Shown: piece after piece, positions 44,503-52,905 of the stretch
Layout of the letters: each line of letters starts with the position of its first letter
How positions within the stretch are numbered: position 1 is the stretch's first letter
NCBI RefSeq assembly: GCF_000770635.1
Contig: NZ_AVBF01000001.1
Location: forward strand, 1-64,000
Direction of reading: 5' to 3'
Source: Pontibacillus yanchengensis Y32
GTDB lineage: Bacteria > Bacillota > Bacilli > Bacillales > BH030062
DNA: 64,000 nucleotides
Translations under genes and position numbers: made by a program
The notes under the pieces: generated by a model
The model's input: the letters and a program-made list of their open reading frames with translations, nothing else
What the model was told of the DNA's origin: nothing
Databases searched by the model: none

Positions 44503-44725
44503 TCTAGGAAATTATAAAATTCAACGCTTGTGTATAACTAAAAAGTGAAGTGGCCACGTCCAGCTCCAGCGCCCAGCGACTAGTATGCTTCCCTCGCCTC
44601 CGTACCGATAAGTTAACATCGAATCACTTCGTTCATCGTGTTGCCTTTATCTCCTACGGCTCAGTCCAGCATATACGTCACTACCCGGGCGCTTGCGCTT
44701 TTGTTCTTGTCTAGGAAACTATAAA
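44503..44725. repeat. Dispersed ~200-bp repeat, copy 2
   Basis: Second copy of the element at 42910-43200, same orientation and about 1.6 kb away. It starts TTCTAGGAAATTATAAAATT and ends GTTCTTGTCTAGGAAACTAT, so its two ends share CTAGGAAA-TATAAA. It directly precedes the IS91-family transposase gene. Confidence 0.85.
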
Positions 44726-44789
44726 CGGTCTGTAGTTGTGGATAAGTTTAATGATATCATAAAGGTAATTTGATTAAGGAGTTTGTACA

Positions 44790-46034
44790 ATGGGGTATCA
44801 CGGCTCAGGTGTAATCAAGAAAATACTAAAAGATCATTTTGCTGGTTTTTGGGACTTCCATTCAACCAAATTCCCCGAGTCCCTACGCGATGATATTAAA
44901 GAAACGGTAGAGAAGACCATTAAATGTCGAACGAGAGACATGGGATATGCTCGTTATGAATGTCTGGGATGCGAAGGTGAAACAAAATCTGTTTTTGTAC
45001 ATTTCTTATGTAAAAGTAGATTTTGCCATGCTTGTGGGAAGAAATATTCCGATGAATGGGCTGAGAAGCAAGAAGAGATGATTTTTAATGTTCCTCATCG
45101 ACACATGGTTTTTACGATCCCCCAAGAGTTACGAAGGTTGTTCTATAAAGATCGAAAAAAATTAAATGAACTAAGTAAACAAGTAGCTAATGTGTTTCAA
45201 TATCACAATTACTATAGAAGTAAGAAACGAGGTCTTCAATCGGGTGTCATTACAGTTATTCATACATTTGGCCGAGATTTAAATTTCAATCCCCATATTC
45301 ATGCCATCGTGACGGAAGGTGCATTGGATAAAGATGAAAAATGGGTATCTAGTGGTGGATATATTCCTTATGATTACTTAAGAAAATCATGGCAGAAAGT
45401 AGTGTTAGACTGCTTGAAAAAGTGGTTTCCAAATCATAAGGCTGTCCAAAGCTTGATTGATAACCTTTATAAAGGCTATCCGAAAGGGTTTTATGTGAAC
45501 GCTGAGCAAAAGATTAAGAATGCCAAAGGTGTAGCGAGGTATATTGGTCGTTACTTAGCTCGCCCTGCCATAGCGGAATATAGGATTGAAAAGTATGATG
45601 GGGAATTTGTTCACTACTGGTATGAAGACCATCGAACAGGCAAAAGAGTAGATAAGAAAATCGGTGTATATAAATTTTTGTTTGAAATTCTTCAACACAT
45701 CCCACCTAAGCACTTTCGAATGGTAGGACGATATGGTCTTTATAGTAGAAGGTCCTATAGGAGAGCGAAACAAGTTCTGAGCTTATACGCATATATGAGA
45801 ACGAAACAAATCGAATTCGTCCTTCAAAAGAAAAAATCGAAAAAAACGTATCGCCAAAGACTGATGGAATCCTTTCATAAAGACCCTTTGAAATGTCCAT
45901 TTTGCGAGAGGAAGATGGACTTAGTAGAGGTGTGGCACCAGGATTACGGGCTCGTTTATCATTATATGGAGGAAACAAAATTTGCCAAGAAGTGGAGGGA
46001 GCACGGTCTTGTCCAAAGAAAAAAAGCAGGATAA
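44790..46034 (+). CDS. IS91-family transposase (HUH/Y2)
   Basis: A 414-aa rolling-circle transposase. The N-terminal zinc-binding domain has CLGC (58-61) and CKSRFCHACG (74-83). The HUH motif is NFNPHIHAIV with His169 and His171; the catalytic tyrosines are Tyr251 and Tyr255 (YIGRY), the two-tyrosine form of IS91. It appears full length and intact. The ATG at 44790 has an AAGGAG site. An overlapping small gene follows. Both could form one mobile element with end hairpin near 46276-46307. Confidence 0.9.
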   Translation: MGYHGSGVIKKILKDHFAGFWDFHSTKFPESLRDDIKETVEKTIKCRTRDMGYARYECLGCEGETKSVFVHFLCKSRFCHACGKKYSDEWAEKQEEMIFNVPHRHMVFTIPQELRRLFYKDRKKLNELSKQVANVFQYHNYYRSKKRGLQSGVITVIHTFGRDLNFNPHIHAIVTEGALDKDEKWVSSGGYIPYDYLRKSWQKVVLDCLKKWFPNHKAVQSLIDNLYKGYPKGFYVNAEQKIKNAKGVARYIGRYLARPAIAEYRIEKYDGEFVHYWYEDHRTGKRVDKKIGVYKFLFEILQHIPPKHFRMVGRYGLYSRRSYRRAKQVLSLYAYMRTKQIEFVLQKKKSKKTYRQRLMESFHKDPLKCPFCERKMDLVEVWHQDYGLVYHYMEETKFAKKWREHGLVQRKKAG

Positions 46035-46263
46035 AGCCAAAGCACAAGAAGAATCAGAAGAATGGTTAGAAGAACTGTTGGGTTTAGACAAGGAAGAAGT
46101 CTTCATTGATTTTAAGTGCAAAGAATGTGGTGAAATCGATAAGGTACCGGAGTACGTTATCGATGAATTTAGTGTGGACTTAAAACCTGGGGAAGAAGTG
46201 GAATTACATTGTCCGGTGTGCAACGGCACTATCACAAGAGCGAAAGACGCCCCAAGTGAATGA
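46009..46263 (+). CDS. Small zinc-ribbon-like protein of the IS91 element
   Basis: An 84-aa protein. The TTG at 46009 overlaps the transposase end and has GGAGGG 9 nt before it; the frame is open to 45982. An acidic/basic helical N terminus (SKEKKQDKAKAQEESEEWL) leads to a zinc ribbon with CKECG and CPVCN (about residues 44-75). Probably an accessory factor of the element; function not known. Confidence 0.7.
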   Translation: MSKEKKQDKAKAQEESEEWLEELLGLDKEEVFIDFKCKECGEIDKVPEYVIDEFSVDLKPGEEVELHCPVCNGTITRAKDAPSE

Positions 46264-46307
46264 TCAACACTTGGGGACGTGATTTAGTCGCGTCAGCGAT
46301 TTTGTTC

Positions 46308-46606
46308 GTTAATCAAACGTTTGATCAATTTTCGCAAGTGTTGGAAATAGACTTCAATACAAATAAACTATATAATATAAAAGTTCAGATAAAAAAATAT
46401 CTATAAACTAGTAACTTCCTTTCGCTTAAAACGACAGATATAAATGAAATGTTTAACAAATAGATAGAAAGGTTACGATTTTTGGTAGGTATTCCATATT
46501 TTGCTTAACCAAAAAATCCATCTTCAGCCCCATGGGATATTTGTTGCATAATGGTATACTATTTTCTAGAATATGGATATAAGGAATATATTTAGGAGGA
46601 GTTGTC
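46308..46606 (+). promoter_or_regulatory. Upstream region of the lipoprotein gene
   Basis: AT-rich with no gene. An extended -10 promoter TGgTATACT is at 46552-46560, about 45 nt before the lipoprotein start. Confidence 0.5.
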
Positions 46607-47278
46607 ATGCTAAAGAAGTACATCATGCCATTGTTTTTTACAACCTTTCTCGTAGTAGCAGGGTGCAGCTCTGATGGATCAACAGATCTCGAGAATGCAG
46701 ATGATATGAAAGATAATGAACAATCGACAGATCAAGAAGGTTCCTCAGATAAAAAGTCTAATGAAAGTTCCAATGATGCTGGAGAAGGTAACAGCGGTAA
46801 TAAAGACTCGAAAGATGGAGAAGATTCCAGTTCAGGTGGAGGAGAATCTGACTCAGATTCCGACCAAGGGGACTCTAGTTCTAACTCTAATGATGGAAGC
46901 TCTGAAGAGGGAAGTGCAAATAATAGCAACAGCGAGGAAGGTTCTAACTCAGATGGAGGTGGCTCTGCGACAGGGGATAACTCCTCTGATGATGGTAGTG
47001 CTAACAATAGTAGTAACGAACCTTCCGGTGAAACAAGAACGTTCACCTTTAGTGAAGTGAACGGAAATGCCGTAAATATTCTTACGGGTGTAAATGGTGT
47101 AGAAATAAAGCTAAAAGATATTAAAGGTGCTACAGCTAAGAGTTCTGTATATCTTAAAGCGAACGACAAAAAGATTGACCTAACGTTCAATAGAGAAAGA
47201 GGAAGTTTCCGCAACATTGAGATTACTCAAGCAGACGTAGATCAATTGAAAAATTCCAAAGTCGTTGTGAAAGGTTAA
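46607..47278 (+). CDS. Lipoprotein with Ser/Asp/Gly linker and FRNI-type domain
   Basis: A 223-aa lipoprotein: signal peptide with lipobox VAGC (Cys20 lipidated). Residues 25-145 are a low-complexity Ser, Asp, Asn, Gly and Glu linker. The C-terminal 75 residues contain VYLKANDKKIDLTFNRERG and SFRNIEI, and end NSKVVVKG, clearly related to the duplicated C-terminal domain of the SLH protein at 11451 (ERD-x-FRNI then ELENA-x-VVVK). The linker would hold this domain away from the membrane. Function of the domain unknown. AGGAGG site before the ATG. Confidence 0.85.
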   Translation: MLKKYIMPLFFTTFLVVAGCSSDGSTDLENADDMKDNEQSTDQEGSSDKKSNESSNDAGEGNSGNKDSKDGEDSSSGGGESDSDSDQGDSSSNSNDGSSEEGSANNSNSEEGSNSDGGGSATGDNSSDDGSANNSSNEPSGETRTFTFSEVNGNAVNILTGVNGVEIKLKDIKGATAKSSVYLKANDKKIDLTFNRERGSFRNIEITQADVDQLKNSKVVVKG

Positions 47279-47348
47279 ATATGGTATTGTCGAATAGGCA
47301 TGAATCCTGCATAATAAAAGTAGCGTAAGCACTAAGGAGGAGAAAATC

Positions 47349-47618
47349 ATGGCTATGATTGTAAAAGAAAAAGAACCTGTTATTCGTAACGTAGCTGGAG
47401 TAGCGAATGCACTAAAAGTACCAGCATCTTCTCTAGAAGTAGAGTCAGGGTTGGAAAACCTTTATCTATCTATTACAAAAGATGGAGAAGATAATTTATT
47501 CCCATTCACTTATAATGAAGAAAAGGATGACTATCGTATTCTTCAAATACCATTTAAATACTCAGAAGAGGATATTTTAAATGGAGAAATCATCCAAGTG
47601 GAAGTAAAAGATTCGTAG
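47349..47618 (+). CDS. Small protein with a related FRNI-like fold
   Basis: An 89-aa protein without signal peptide. Its last 50 residues, LYLSITKDGEDNLFPFTYNE, then EKDDYRILQI, then SEEDILNGEIIQVEV, follow the same pattern as the C-terminal domains of the lipoprotein just upstream and of the SLH protein, though weakly. ATG with an AAGGAGGAG site, 70 nt after the lipoprotein gene. Whether it is cytosolic or exported by another route is open. Confidence 0.75.
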   Translation: MAMIVKEKEPVIRNVAGVANALKVPASSLEVESGLENLYLSITKDGEDNLFPFTYNEEKDDYRILQIPFKYSEEDILNGEIIQVEVKDS

Positions 47619-47641
47619 ATTTTACTTATTAATGAAAAAAT

Positions 47642-47690
47642 AAAAATCGAAGCAAGAAAGATATTTTTCTTGCTTCGATTTTTTTATGTT
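47642..47690. terminator. Bidirectional terminator
   Basis: Perfect 18-bp stem at 47642-47659 and 47666-47683 (core TCGAAGCAAGAAA), with A- and T-tails. It separates the plus-strand pair from the leftward esterase gene. Confidence 0.9.
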
Positions 47691-47698
47691 ATAAAATG

Positions 47699-49417
47699 TT
47701 ATTCTTCTCCTGTATCTACCTCTAAATTAGATGAAGAAGATGGATAGACTGGATTTTTTGAATCACGATTAGCTTTATAAAACTCCACTAAGTCTTCAAT
47801 GATATTATCACTAATTTCATGACCGACTCCTTTATATAACCCAAAAGCCCCCTTGGCTCCTGACTCGAAATAAAGGTTTTTGTTGTTATTCCATCTTGTT
47901 GGATACATCTCTTCCCCTAAAACTTCTTGTATAAGTCTTTCTTCTTCAGGACCAAATGTATCGCTATACCCATACGTATCATTCTCGTCTGTTTCTCCTT
48001 GGTAGATGAAATTTGCTACTTGATTATAAGCTTCCATATTGAAAGAGTGCCCAGTGATGTCTTTATAATCACTAATGCCAATTGGGTAAATGAGGTCCTC
48101 TCCTTTAGCTTGCTTAGAAGGGATTATTGCCGTACTGTTCACACCACCTGACGCGACAGCTTTTACACGTTCAGGATATAATGCAGCCCATCTATTGGTG
48201 AAGTTTCCACCAGCTGAATAACCTGTTAAGAATACTTTCTCTTCTACAATATTTTGATCATATTCGTTTAAATACTGAGTTGCATGATCAATCATTGCCT
48301 CAAGCTGTCCCTCAACATCTACCATGTCATGAATATCATCACGTGTATATCCTTCTTGCTTCATCTGGGATAGGAATCGATCATCTTTCATGACTTCTTG
48401 ATATTTTTGTTCTGACAGCGTAACAGTGTATCGGTCCAGCGCATGAGTATAAAAATATCCATCTTCATAGTTTAACCGCGGTCTTGGAAAAGCCGGCATC
48501 AGTACTGGTGACCATAAAGTGTTTCCAAGATCTTGAGATAAGGGATGACGTTGAACCTGTCTTCTTGTATCTTCTAATGTTTTTTCATAGTCGTTTGATG
48601 AGCCAGTGTTGTTTGGTAAAACCATTAAATAACGCGATGAATCTATATGCTTGTCTTTATTGTAATCTGGAGGCATTCTCAAAAAGTATGGATAATTAAA
48701 TCCTTGATCTGGCATGGCGGGAATCATTACAACTTCACTATCATCGCTTTCCGTTGGCAAAGTCGGTAACCCTGATGTATTAAAATGTACGTAGTGACGA
48801 TGGCCGTCTTCCATATAAATTTTCAACATATAACTAGTGTTTAATTGGAGAGGGTTTAATTCTTCGTTTGTATCAACCAGAAGGTTTTCATCATCGGTAT
48901 AGATTCGCTTATTCAAGTTGGAATCATTTTTGCTAATCCCCATCAAATCAATATTTCCAGTATCTATTCCAAGTTTAGATATATCAACTATTGGATTATA
49001 TGGATTGATAAGATTTTGTATGTTGTGTGATGTAGTTTGTGAAGATATGACTTCTTTACTTGGGATAGTACTTGTTTGAACAGTGAAGTCCATTACAACT
49101 GCATTTTTTAACTTATATCCATCAGTAGATTTGATATCACTTGAGATATGTAATAGATAAGATTCACCTGGTGTATAGCCTGAAGGTGGCGCTTCAACTA
49201 CTACAGAATTACCATCTACAATCGTTGTGTTAACATTCATTTCTTCTCCATCCAAATTCGTAACACGAATGGATTCCTCATTTATTGTCTCTTCATCCAG
49301 TGTGGTGTTGAATTGAATCGTCCACTTCTTCTGCTTACCAACCTCTGCTTCACTTATGTTTGGTAACAGAAGACTAATAAAAAATAAAATAGTTAATAAA
49401 AATAACGTTCTTTTCAT
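47699..49417 (-). CDS. Secreted alpha/beta-hydrolase (esterase/depolymerase) with Ig-like domain
   Basis: A 572-aa exported enzyme. Signal peptide 1-24 (ending SEA); SbsA-type Ig-like domain about 28-115 with DEETINEESIRVTN, SGYTPGESYLL and DFTV; a linker; then an alpha/beta-hydrolase domain with the nucleophile elbow GYSAGGN (Ser in the middle) and AALYPERVKAVASGG, as in PHB-depolymerase-like and feruloyl-esterase-like proteins. A C-terminal GVGHEIS holds the likely catalytic His. The ribosome site AAGGAGGGT is before the ATG at 49417. Substrate unknown. Confidence 0.85.
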   Translation of the reverse strand: MKRTLFLLTILFFISLLLPNISEAEVGKQKKWTIQFNTTLDEETINEESIRVTNLDGEEMNVNTTIVDGNSVVVEAPPSGYTPGESYLLHISSDIKSTDGYKLKNAVVMDFTVQTSTIPSKEVISSQTTSHNIQNLINPYNPIVDISKLGIDTGNIDLMGISKNDSNLNKRIYTDDENLLVDTNEELNPLQLNTSYMLKIYMEDGHRHYVHFNTSGLPTLPTESDDSEVVMIPAMPDQGFNYPYFLRMPPDYNKDKHIDSSRYLMVLPNNTGSSNDYEKTLEDTRRQVQRHPLSQDLGNTLWSPVLMPAFPRPRLNYEDGYFYTHALDRYTVTLSEQKYQEVMKDDRFLSQMKQEGYTRDDIHDMVDVEGQLEAMIDHATQYLNEYDQNIVEEKVFLTGYSAGGNFTNRWAALYPERVKAVASGGVNSTAIIPSKQAKGEDLIYPIGISDYKDITGHSFNMEAYNQVANFIYQGETDENDTYGYSDTFGPEEERLIQEVLGEEMYPTRWNNNKNLYFESGAKGAFGLYKGVGHEISDNIIEDLVEFYKANRDSKNPVYPSSSSNLEVDTGEE

Positions 49418-49538
49418 CCAAACCCTCCTTATAGGTGAATTATTACTCTATGGTAATATCGGTATATAAAACTTGAATTTAATACCAAATTCAAATGAAT
49501 TCATAGGAGGGTTTTTTTGCTATGTTAGTTGTGGGGAT

Positions 49539-50042
49539 TTACGTTTTAAAATATCTCCTGTGGATGTAATACTTTTGAATGTCATGTCTGAAATTTTCTA
49601 TTACACTCTTTTTTTCTTCCTTATAATACTTATGTAGTTGAGTGGGAGTCGTTCCCAAGCATAATCCAATATTAAAATAATCATTTACAATGTTTTTATA
49701 TATGTTTTGTCGATATTCATAAGTTGACGTTACAATATTGTTTACATCTTCATATAGTTTTTGAATTTGTTGACTAAGATCAACATCAAAGATTGTTCCA
49801 TTTAATGATGTTTTTACATTCCACAATTCAATTTCAATATTCAATTTTTTACCCAAAAAAACGAGATAGGGAAGTGTACCGATATGTATTCTTCTTAATT
49901 CCTCAATATAAGAAAATTGATTCCATACATAGTGTTCATTCAATTGAGTTAATCGCTTTTGAATAAGTTCTACCAATTCTTTATATGTGATCTTTTTGGT
50001 TGAAGGTATTTCATTACCATTTAATAGTTGATTAAGGTTCAT
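49539..50042 (-). CDS. Uncharacterised helical protein
   Basis: A 167-aa protein that I do not recognise. It has no signal or membrane segment, is rich in Ile, Asn, Tyr and Lys, and contains helices LVELIQKRLTQLNEHYVW and a Tyr-rich end HDIQKYYIHRRYF. The ATG at 50042 has AGGAGTG before it. The AT-rich codon use is unlike the polysaccharide genes and suggests acquisition. No partner is visible. Confidence 0.6.
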   Translation of the reverse strand: MNLNQLLNGNEIPSTKKITYKELVELIQKRLTQLNEHYVWNQFSYIEELRRIHIGTLPYLVFLGKKLNIEIELWNVKTSLNGTIFDVDLSQQIQKLYEDVNNIVTSTYEYRQNIYKNIVNDYFNIGLCLGTTPTQLHKYYKEEKKSVIENFRHDIQKYYIHRRYFKT

Positions 50043-50356
50043 AGAGCACTCCTAAATTCATTGACATAATTCAGAATATTCAATCTAATGGACATGTACT
50101 TAAAGTGAGTCGCTGAGTAGGATCTTCATATCAAATAGTCCATATCAACTCAGAGATTCATTTAATGCCTATTGTATTTGACGACTGTAACACAATATTC
50201 GTTACGTATAAACGAGATAATAAGTGAAAGTCAGCTTAATTGATAATGTAAAAACATACTCCTACCAGGACAGATATTCCCTGATATATTAATGAAACAC
50301 TTTCACGATTGAATCGTAATTAATAATACTACGTAAAAACTCTCGGAGGTGAGCAC
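50043..50356. other. Intergenic stretch without visible gene
   Basis: About 310 nt, AT-rich, with the upstream region of the leftward gene and the promoter region of the 25-aa peptide. No coding frame, repeat or strong structure was noticed. Confidence 0.5.
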
Positions 50357-50434
50357 ATGGGGATAGGATCGTGGATTGCCTTGTTTGTTGTTATTTTCTT
50401 GGCTATAGGTGGATTTAGGAGAAAGAAGAAGTAA
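50357..50434 (+). CDS. 25-aa membrane peptide
   Basis: MGIGSWIALFVVIFL followed by AIGGFRRKKK: one hydrophobic helix and a basic tail. It has a CGGAGGTGAG ribosome site 5 nt before the ATG and its own terminator at 50461-50502, which supports expression. It resembles in plan many small single-pass peptides of bacilli; role unknown. Confidence 0.6.
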   Translation: MGIGSWIALFVVIFLAIGGFRRKKK

Positions 50435-50460
50435 CCGCATGTCTATATATTATAGTAGAA

Positions 50461-50502
50461 AGTTGCTAGTTATCCTTCAAATAGATAGCTAGCTACTTTT
50501 TT
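50461..50502 (+). terminator. Terminator after 25-aa peptide gene
   Basis: AGTTGCTAGTTATC (50461-50474) pairs with GATAGCTAGCTACT (50484-50497) using wobbles; a T-run follows. Confidence 0.75.
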
Positions 50503-50667
50503 GTATTCTATCATAAAATCTCCCAAACATATCAACGAGTAAACACCCAGGTGACTTCATTTCCTCACAAACTTCCACATCCTACATGTTTTGTTATTTT
50601 TAAGAAAGTGAATAGTGTAGTAGCATAAAATTTGTTAGAAAATTAAAACAGTAAAACAGGAGAGGTA

Positions 50668-51182
50668 TTGGATCAATGGGTACATACATATGCGATTTAT
50701 TTCTTTATTTATTTCGGGTTCCTGTTCGGGATGGGGATCTATTATTTTTTCAATGTCCAGCTCCAGCGCCCAGCGACTAGTGTGCTTCTCTAACCCGTCT
50801 CGTGTGAGTGTGGTCATTATTTCAGTACTAGGATTGATTTTATCTTATGATTACGGACATCATTACTATCTACCAATGGGCGCTCCGATTGTCGGCTGTA
50901 ACATTGGTATTACCTTTCTTGGCCGTCATGTTCTGGAGAAAGGTAACCAAGCGCGCTGTGTTCATTAGTATGCTATCATCTGGAATTATCACGACGATTT
51001 GGCCGTTGCTTGGGACAGGCTGGAACCAAACGATTGTCGGGTTCTTGATTTCTCTTGTTACCTTAGTAGGCATTAGCCTGATGACAGAGCATTCGGAAAC
51101 GGAAAAAGTGAAGGCGGTGTACTTTGAGGATTTTGACCGTAGTAAAACGACGTATCAGGAGTCACCAACCTATCATGCATAA
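50668..51182 (+). pseudogene. Decayed sodium:solute symporter (SSS family)
   Basis: The TTG at 50668 with AGGAGAGG before it starts DQWVHTYAIYFFIYFGFLFG, the first segment of an SSS-family permease. After about 28 codons the sequence changes into a piece of the dispersed repeat (50756-50790). It then resumes deep in the permease with NPSRVSVVIISVLGLILSYD, and a frameshift near 50850 moves to DIITIYQWALRLSAVTLVLP up to the normal C-terminal end at 51182. So most of the gene is deleted and the rest is out of frame. It abuts the amidohydrolase gene (15 nt), which probably once used its substrate. Confidence 0.82.
50756..50790. repeat. Fragment of the dispersed repeat, copy 3
   Basis: GTCCAGCTCCAGCGCCCAGC followed by GACTAGTGTGCTTC matches the core of the elements at 42910 and 44503. 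It lies exactly at the deletion scar of the symporter pseudogene. Confidence 0.8.
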
Positions 51183-51197
51183 ATCAGGAGGAACGTT

Positions 51198-52847
51198 ATG
51201 ATACAAGCAGATCAACTTTATGTAAATGGAACCGTGTTAACGCTGGATGAGGAATCCACCCGCGCAGGTTCTGTAGCTGTTCGTTATGGAAAGATTGTTG
51301 GGATTTGGGAAGCGAGTGTCCCAGCGCAGGACGAGGTATCACATGATGTGGAAGTTATTGATTTAAAAGGGAATACAATGATACCTGGGTTTATCGATAC
51401 GCATAATCACCTGTTCATGTACTCGCAAACACGTGAGCACGTGAACTGCGCGACACCACCGAACCATACGATTCAAGACATTCTCATGCGCGTCCGTGCC
51501 CAGGCTGAAGAGGTAGGGGAAGCAGAATGGATTATGGGATGGGGGTATGATGATACGCTTTTACAAGAAAGCCGTCATATTACTCGGGAAGAGCTCGACC
51601 GAGTAGCTCCTCAACATCCCGTGTTCATCCGTCATATTTCCGGTCACTTAGCGGTCGTGAACTCCAGGGCGCTTGAGGTTGCAGAAGTGCCGGAGGATAT
51701 AGAAGACCCATCTGGAGGACACTTTGGTCGTGATGAAAACGGCAATCTAGATGGTGTCTTATATGAATTTCCTGTGCTCGATTACCTATTTTCCAGTATG
51801 CCGGAGCTTTCTGTTGAGACATTAACCGAGAAGATTAATCGGGCTGCGATGGACTACTTGAAGCAAGGCATTACCACCAATACAGATGCCGGTGTTGGCC
51901 TGGACCTTGGCATGAAGGAATACGAAACGCATACGAAAGCATTGGCAGAAGGGAAGAATCCACTTCGCATGCGCTTTATGATGCTGCATCATCTGGTGCG
52001 TGATGGCGGTCCTTTTGATGGCATGACGGCTGAAGAAATGAATGAAAAAATCATGGCTGATTCTAATGGACGAGCTGTATTGGATAGTGCGAAGCTGTTT
52101 CAGGACGGGTCCATTCAAGGATTAACGGGCGCCTTGCTAGAACCTTATGAGCAACATCCTGATGTGACTGGAGAGCTTGTTTTTGATCAACAGCTTTTCA
52201 ATGATATGGTGCAAGAACTACATGACCGAGGCTTTCGCGTAGCCACCCATGGGAATGGCGACCGGGCGATTGGCTCGATTATCGAGGCGTATACGAACGC
52301 CATCGACCAAAACAAGCGAGAAGACCATCGCCATCGTATCGAGCACGTACAAACAGGTTCGCAGGCTGATTTAGATAAAATGAACGACTACAATATTGCA
52401 GCTTCCTTCTTTATTAATCACGTCTATTACTGGGGTGACCGCCACCGAGATATTTTCCTCGGAGAAGCACGAGCATGCAGAATGAACCCTGTAGCGGAAG
52501 CAGTCGAGCGGGATATGCTCTATACGTTACATTCCGATAACCCAATCACAGCCATATCCCCACTGTTCTCCATCTGGGCTGCAGTGAATCGCGTTACCCG
52601 TAGTGAAAGAGTACTAGGAGAAGAGCAGAAGATAAGCGTCAATGAAGCGCTCAAATCTATGACAATCTATGGAGCAGAGCTTAACTTTGAGGAAGATATC
52701 GTTGGTTCCATCGAGAAAGGAAAACGCGCTGATTTTGCAATACTAGATAGCGATCCAACCAAGGTGGATCCGATGAGGATTAAAGATATTGGCATAGTAG
52801 CAACGATTATTGGCGGCGAGAAAATGTTTGATGAACTAACCACTTAG
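51198..52847 (+). CDS. Amidohydrolase family 3 (YtcJ-like) metal-dependent hydrolase
   Basis: A 549-aa cytosolic enzyme of the amidohydrolase superfamily (amidohydrolase 3, YtcJ/exoenzyme-regulatory type). A composite-domain N terminus leads to the metal motif GFIDTHNHL at residues 64-72; further ligand-type motifs are THGNGDRAI, HRIEHVQ and LHSDNPITAI. The C terminus GSIEKGKRADFAILDSDP is the usual return strand. ATG with an AGGAGG site. Substrate of this group is unknown for most members. The decayed permease upstream suggests an imported amide or ester. Confidence 0.88.
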   Translation: MIQADQLYVNGTVLTLDEESTRAGSVAVRYGKIVGIWEASVPAQDEVSHDVEVIDLKGNTMIPGFIDTHNHLFMYSQTREHVNCATPPNHTIQDILMRVRAQAEEVGEAEWIMGWGYDDTLLQESRHITREELDRVAPQHPVFIRHISGHLAVVNSRALEVAEVPEDIEDPSGGHFGRDENGNLDGVLYEFPVLDYLFSSMPELSVETLTEKINRAAMDYLKQGITTNTDAGVGLDLGMKEYETHTKALAEGKNPLRMRFMMLHHLVRDGGPFDGMTAEEMNEKIMADSNGRAVLDSAKLFQDGSIQGLTGALLEPYEQHPDVTGELVFDQQLFNDMVQELHDRGFRVATHGNGDRAIGSIIEAYTNAIDQNKREDHRHRIEHVQTGSQADLDKMNDYNIAASFFINHVYYWGDRHRDIFLGEARACRMNPVAEAVERDMLYTLHSDNPITAISPLFSIWAAVNRVTRSERVLGEEQKISVNEALKSMTIYGAELNFEEDIVGSIEKGKRADFAILDSDPTKVDPMRIKDIGIVATIIGGEKMFDELTT

Positions 52848-52879
52848 TGGGATGGAGGGACAGGTCCCTCATCCCACTA
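52845..52879. repeat. GGGAC/GTCCC palindromic repeat, copy 1
   Basis: TAGTGGGATGGAGGGAC and GTCCCTCATCCCACTA form an almost perfect hairpin with a 2-nt loop. It overlaps the amidohydrolase stop codon. It is the same element as at 53098 and 54058. Confidence 0.85.
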
Positions 52880-52905
52880 TGCCTATTTGGAGGGGAGATG
52901 TAAGC

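Larger units (their letters stand above)
44790..46307 (+). mobile_element. IS91-like element (right end proposed)
   Basis: It comprises the transposase and the small accessory ORF. IS91 elements have no inverted ends or target duplications; their 3' end has a hairpin followed by a tetranucleotide. Here GACGTGA (46276-46282) and TCGCGTC (46288-46294) form such a hairpin, and GTTC is at 46304-46307. The left end is not fixed; it may lie between 44726 and 44789 or within the adjacent repeat. Confidence 0.6.

Noticed and set aside
50690-50968. Independent 92-codon gene
   Set aside because: It is one frame of the decayed symporter plus repeat fragment.
51198-52847. Dihydroorotase or urease-type assignment for the amidohydrolase
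   Set aside because: The THNH motif and length fit amidohydrolase family 3 (YtcJ-like), not those enzymes.
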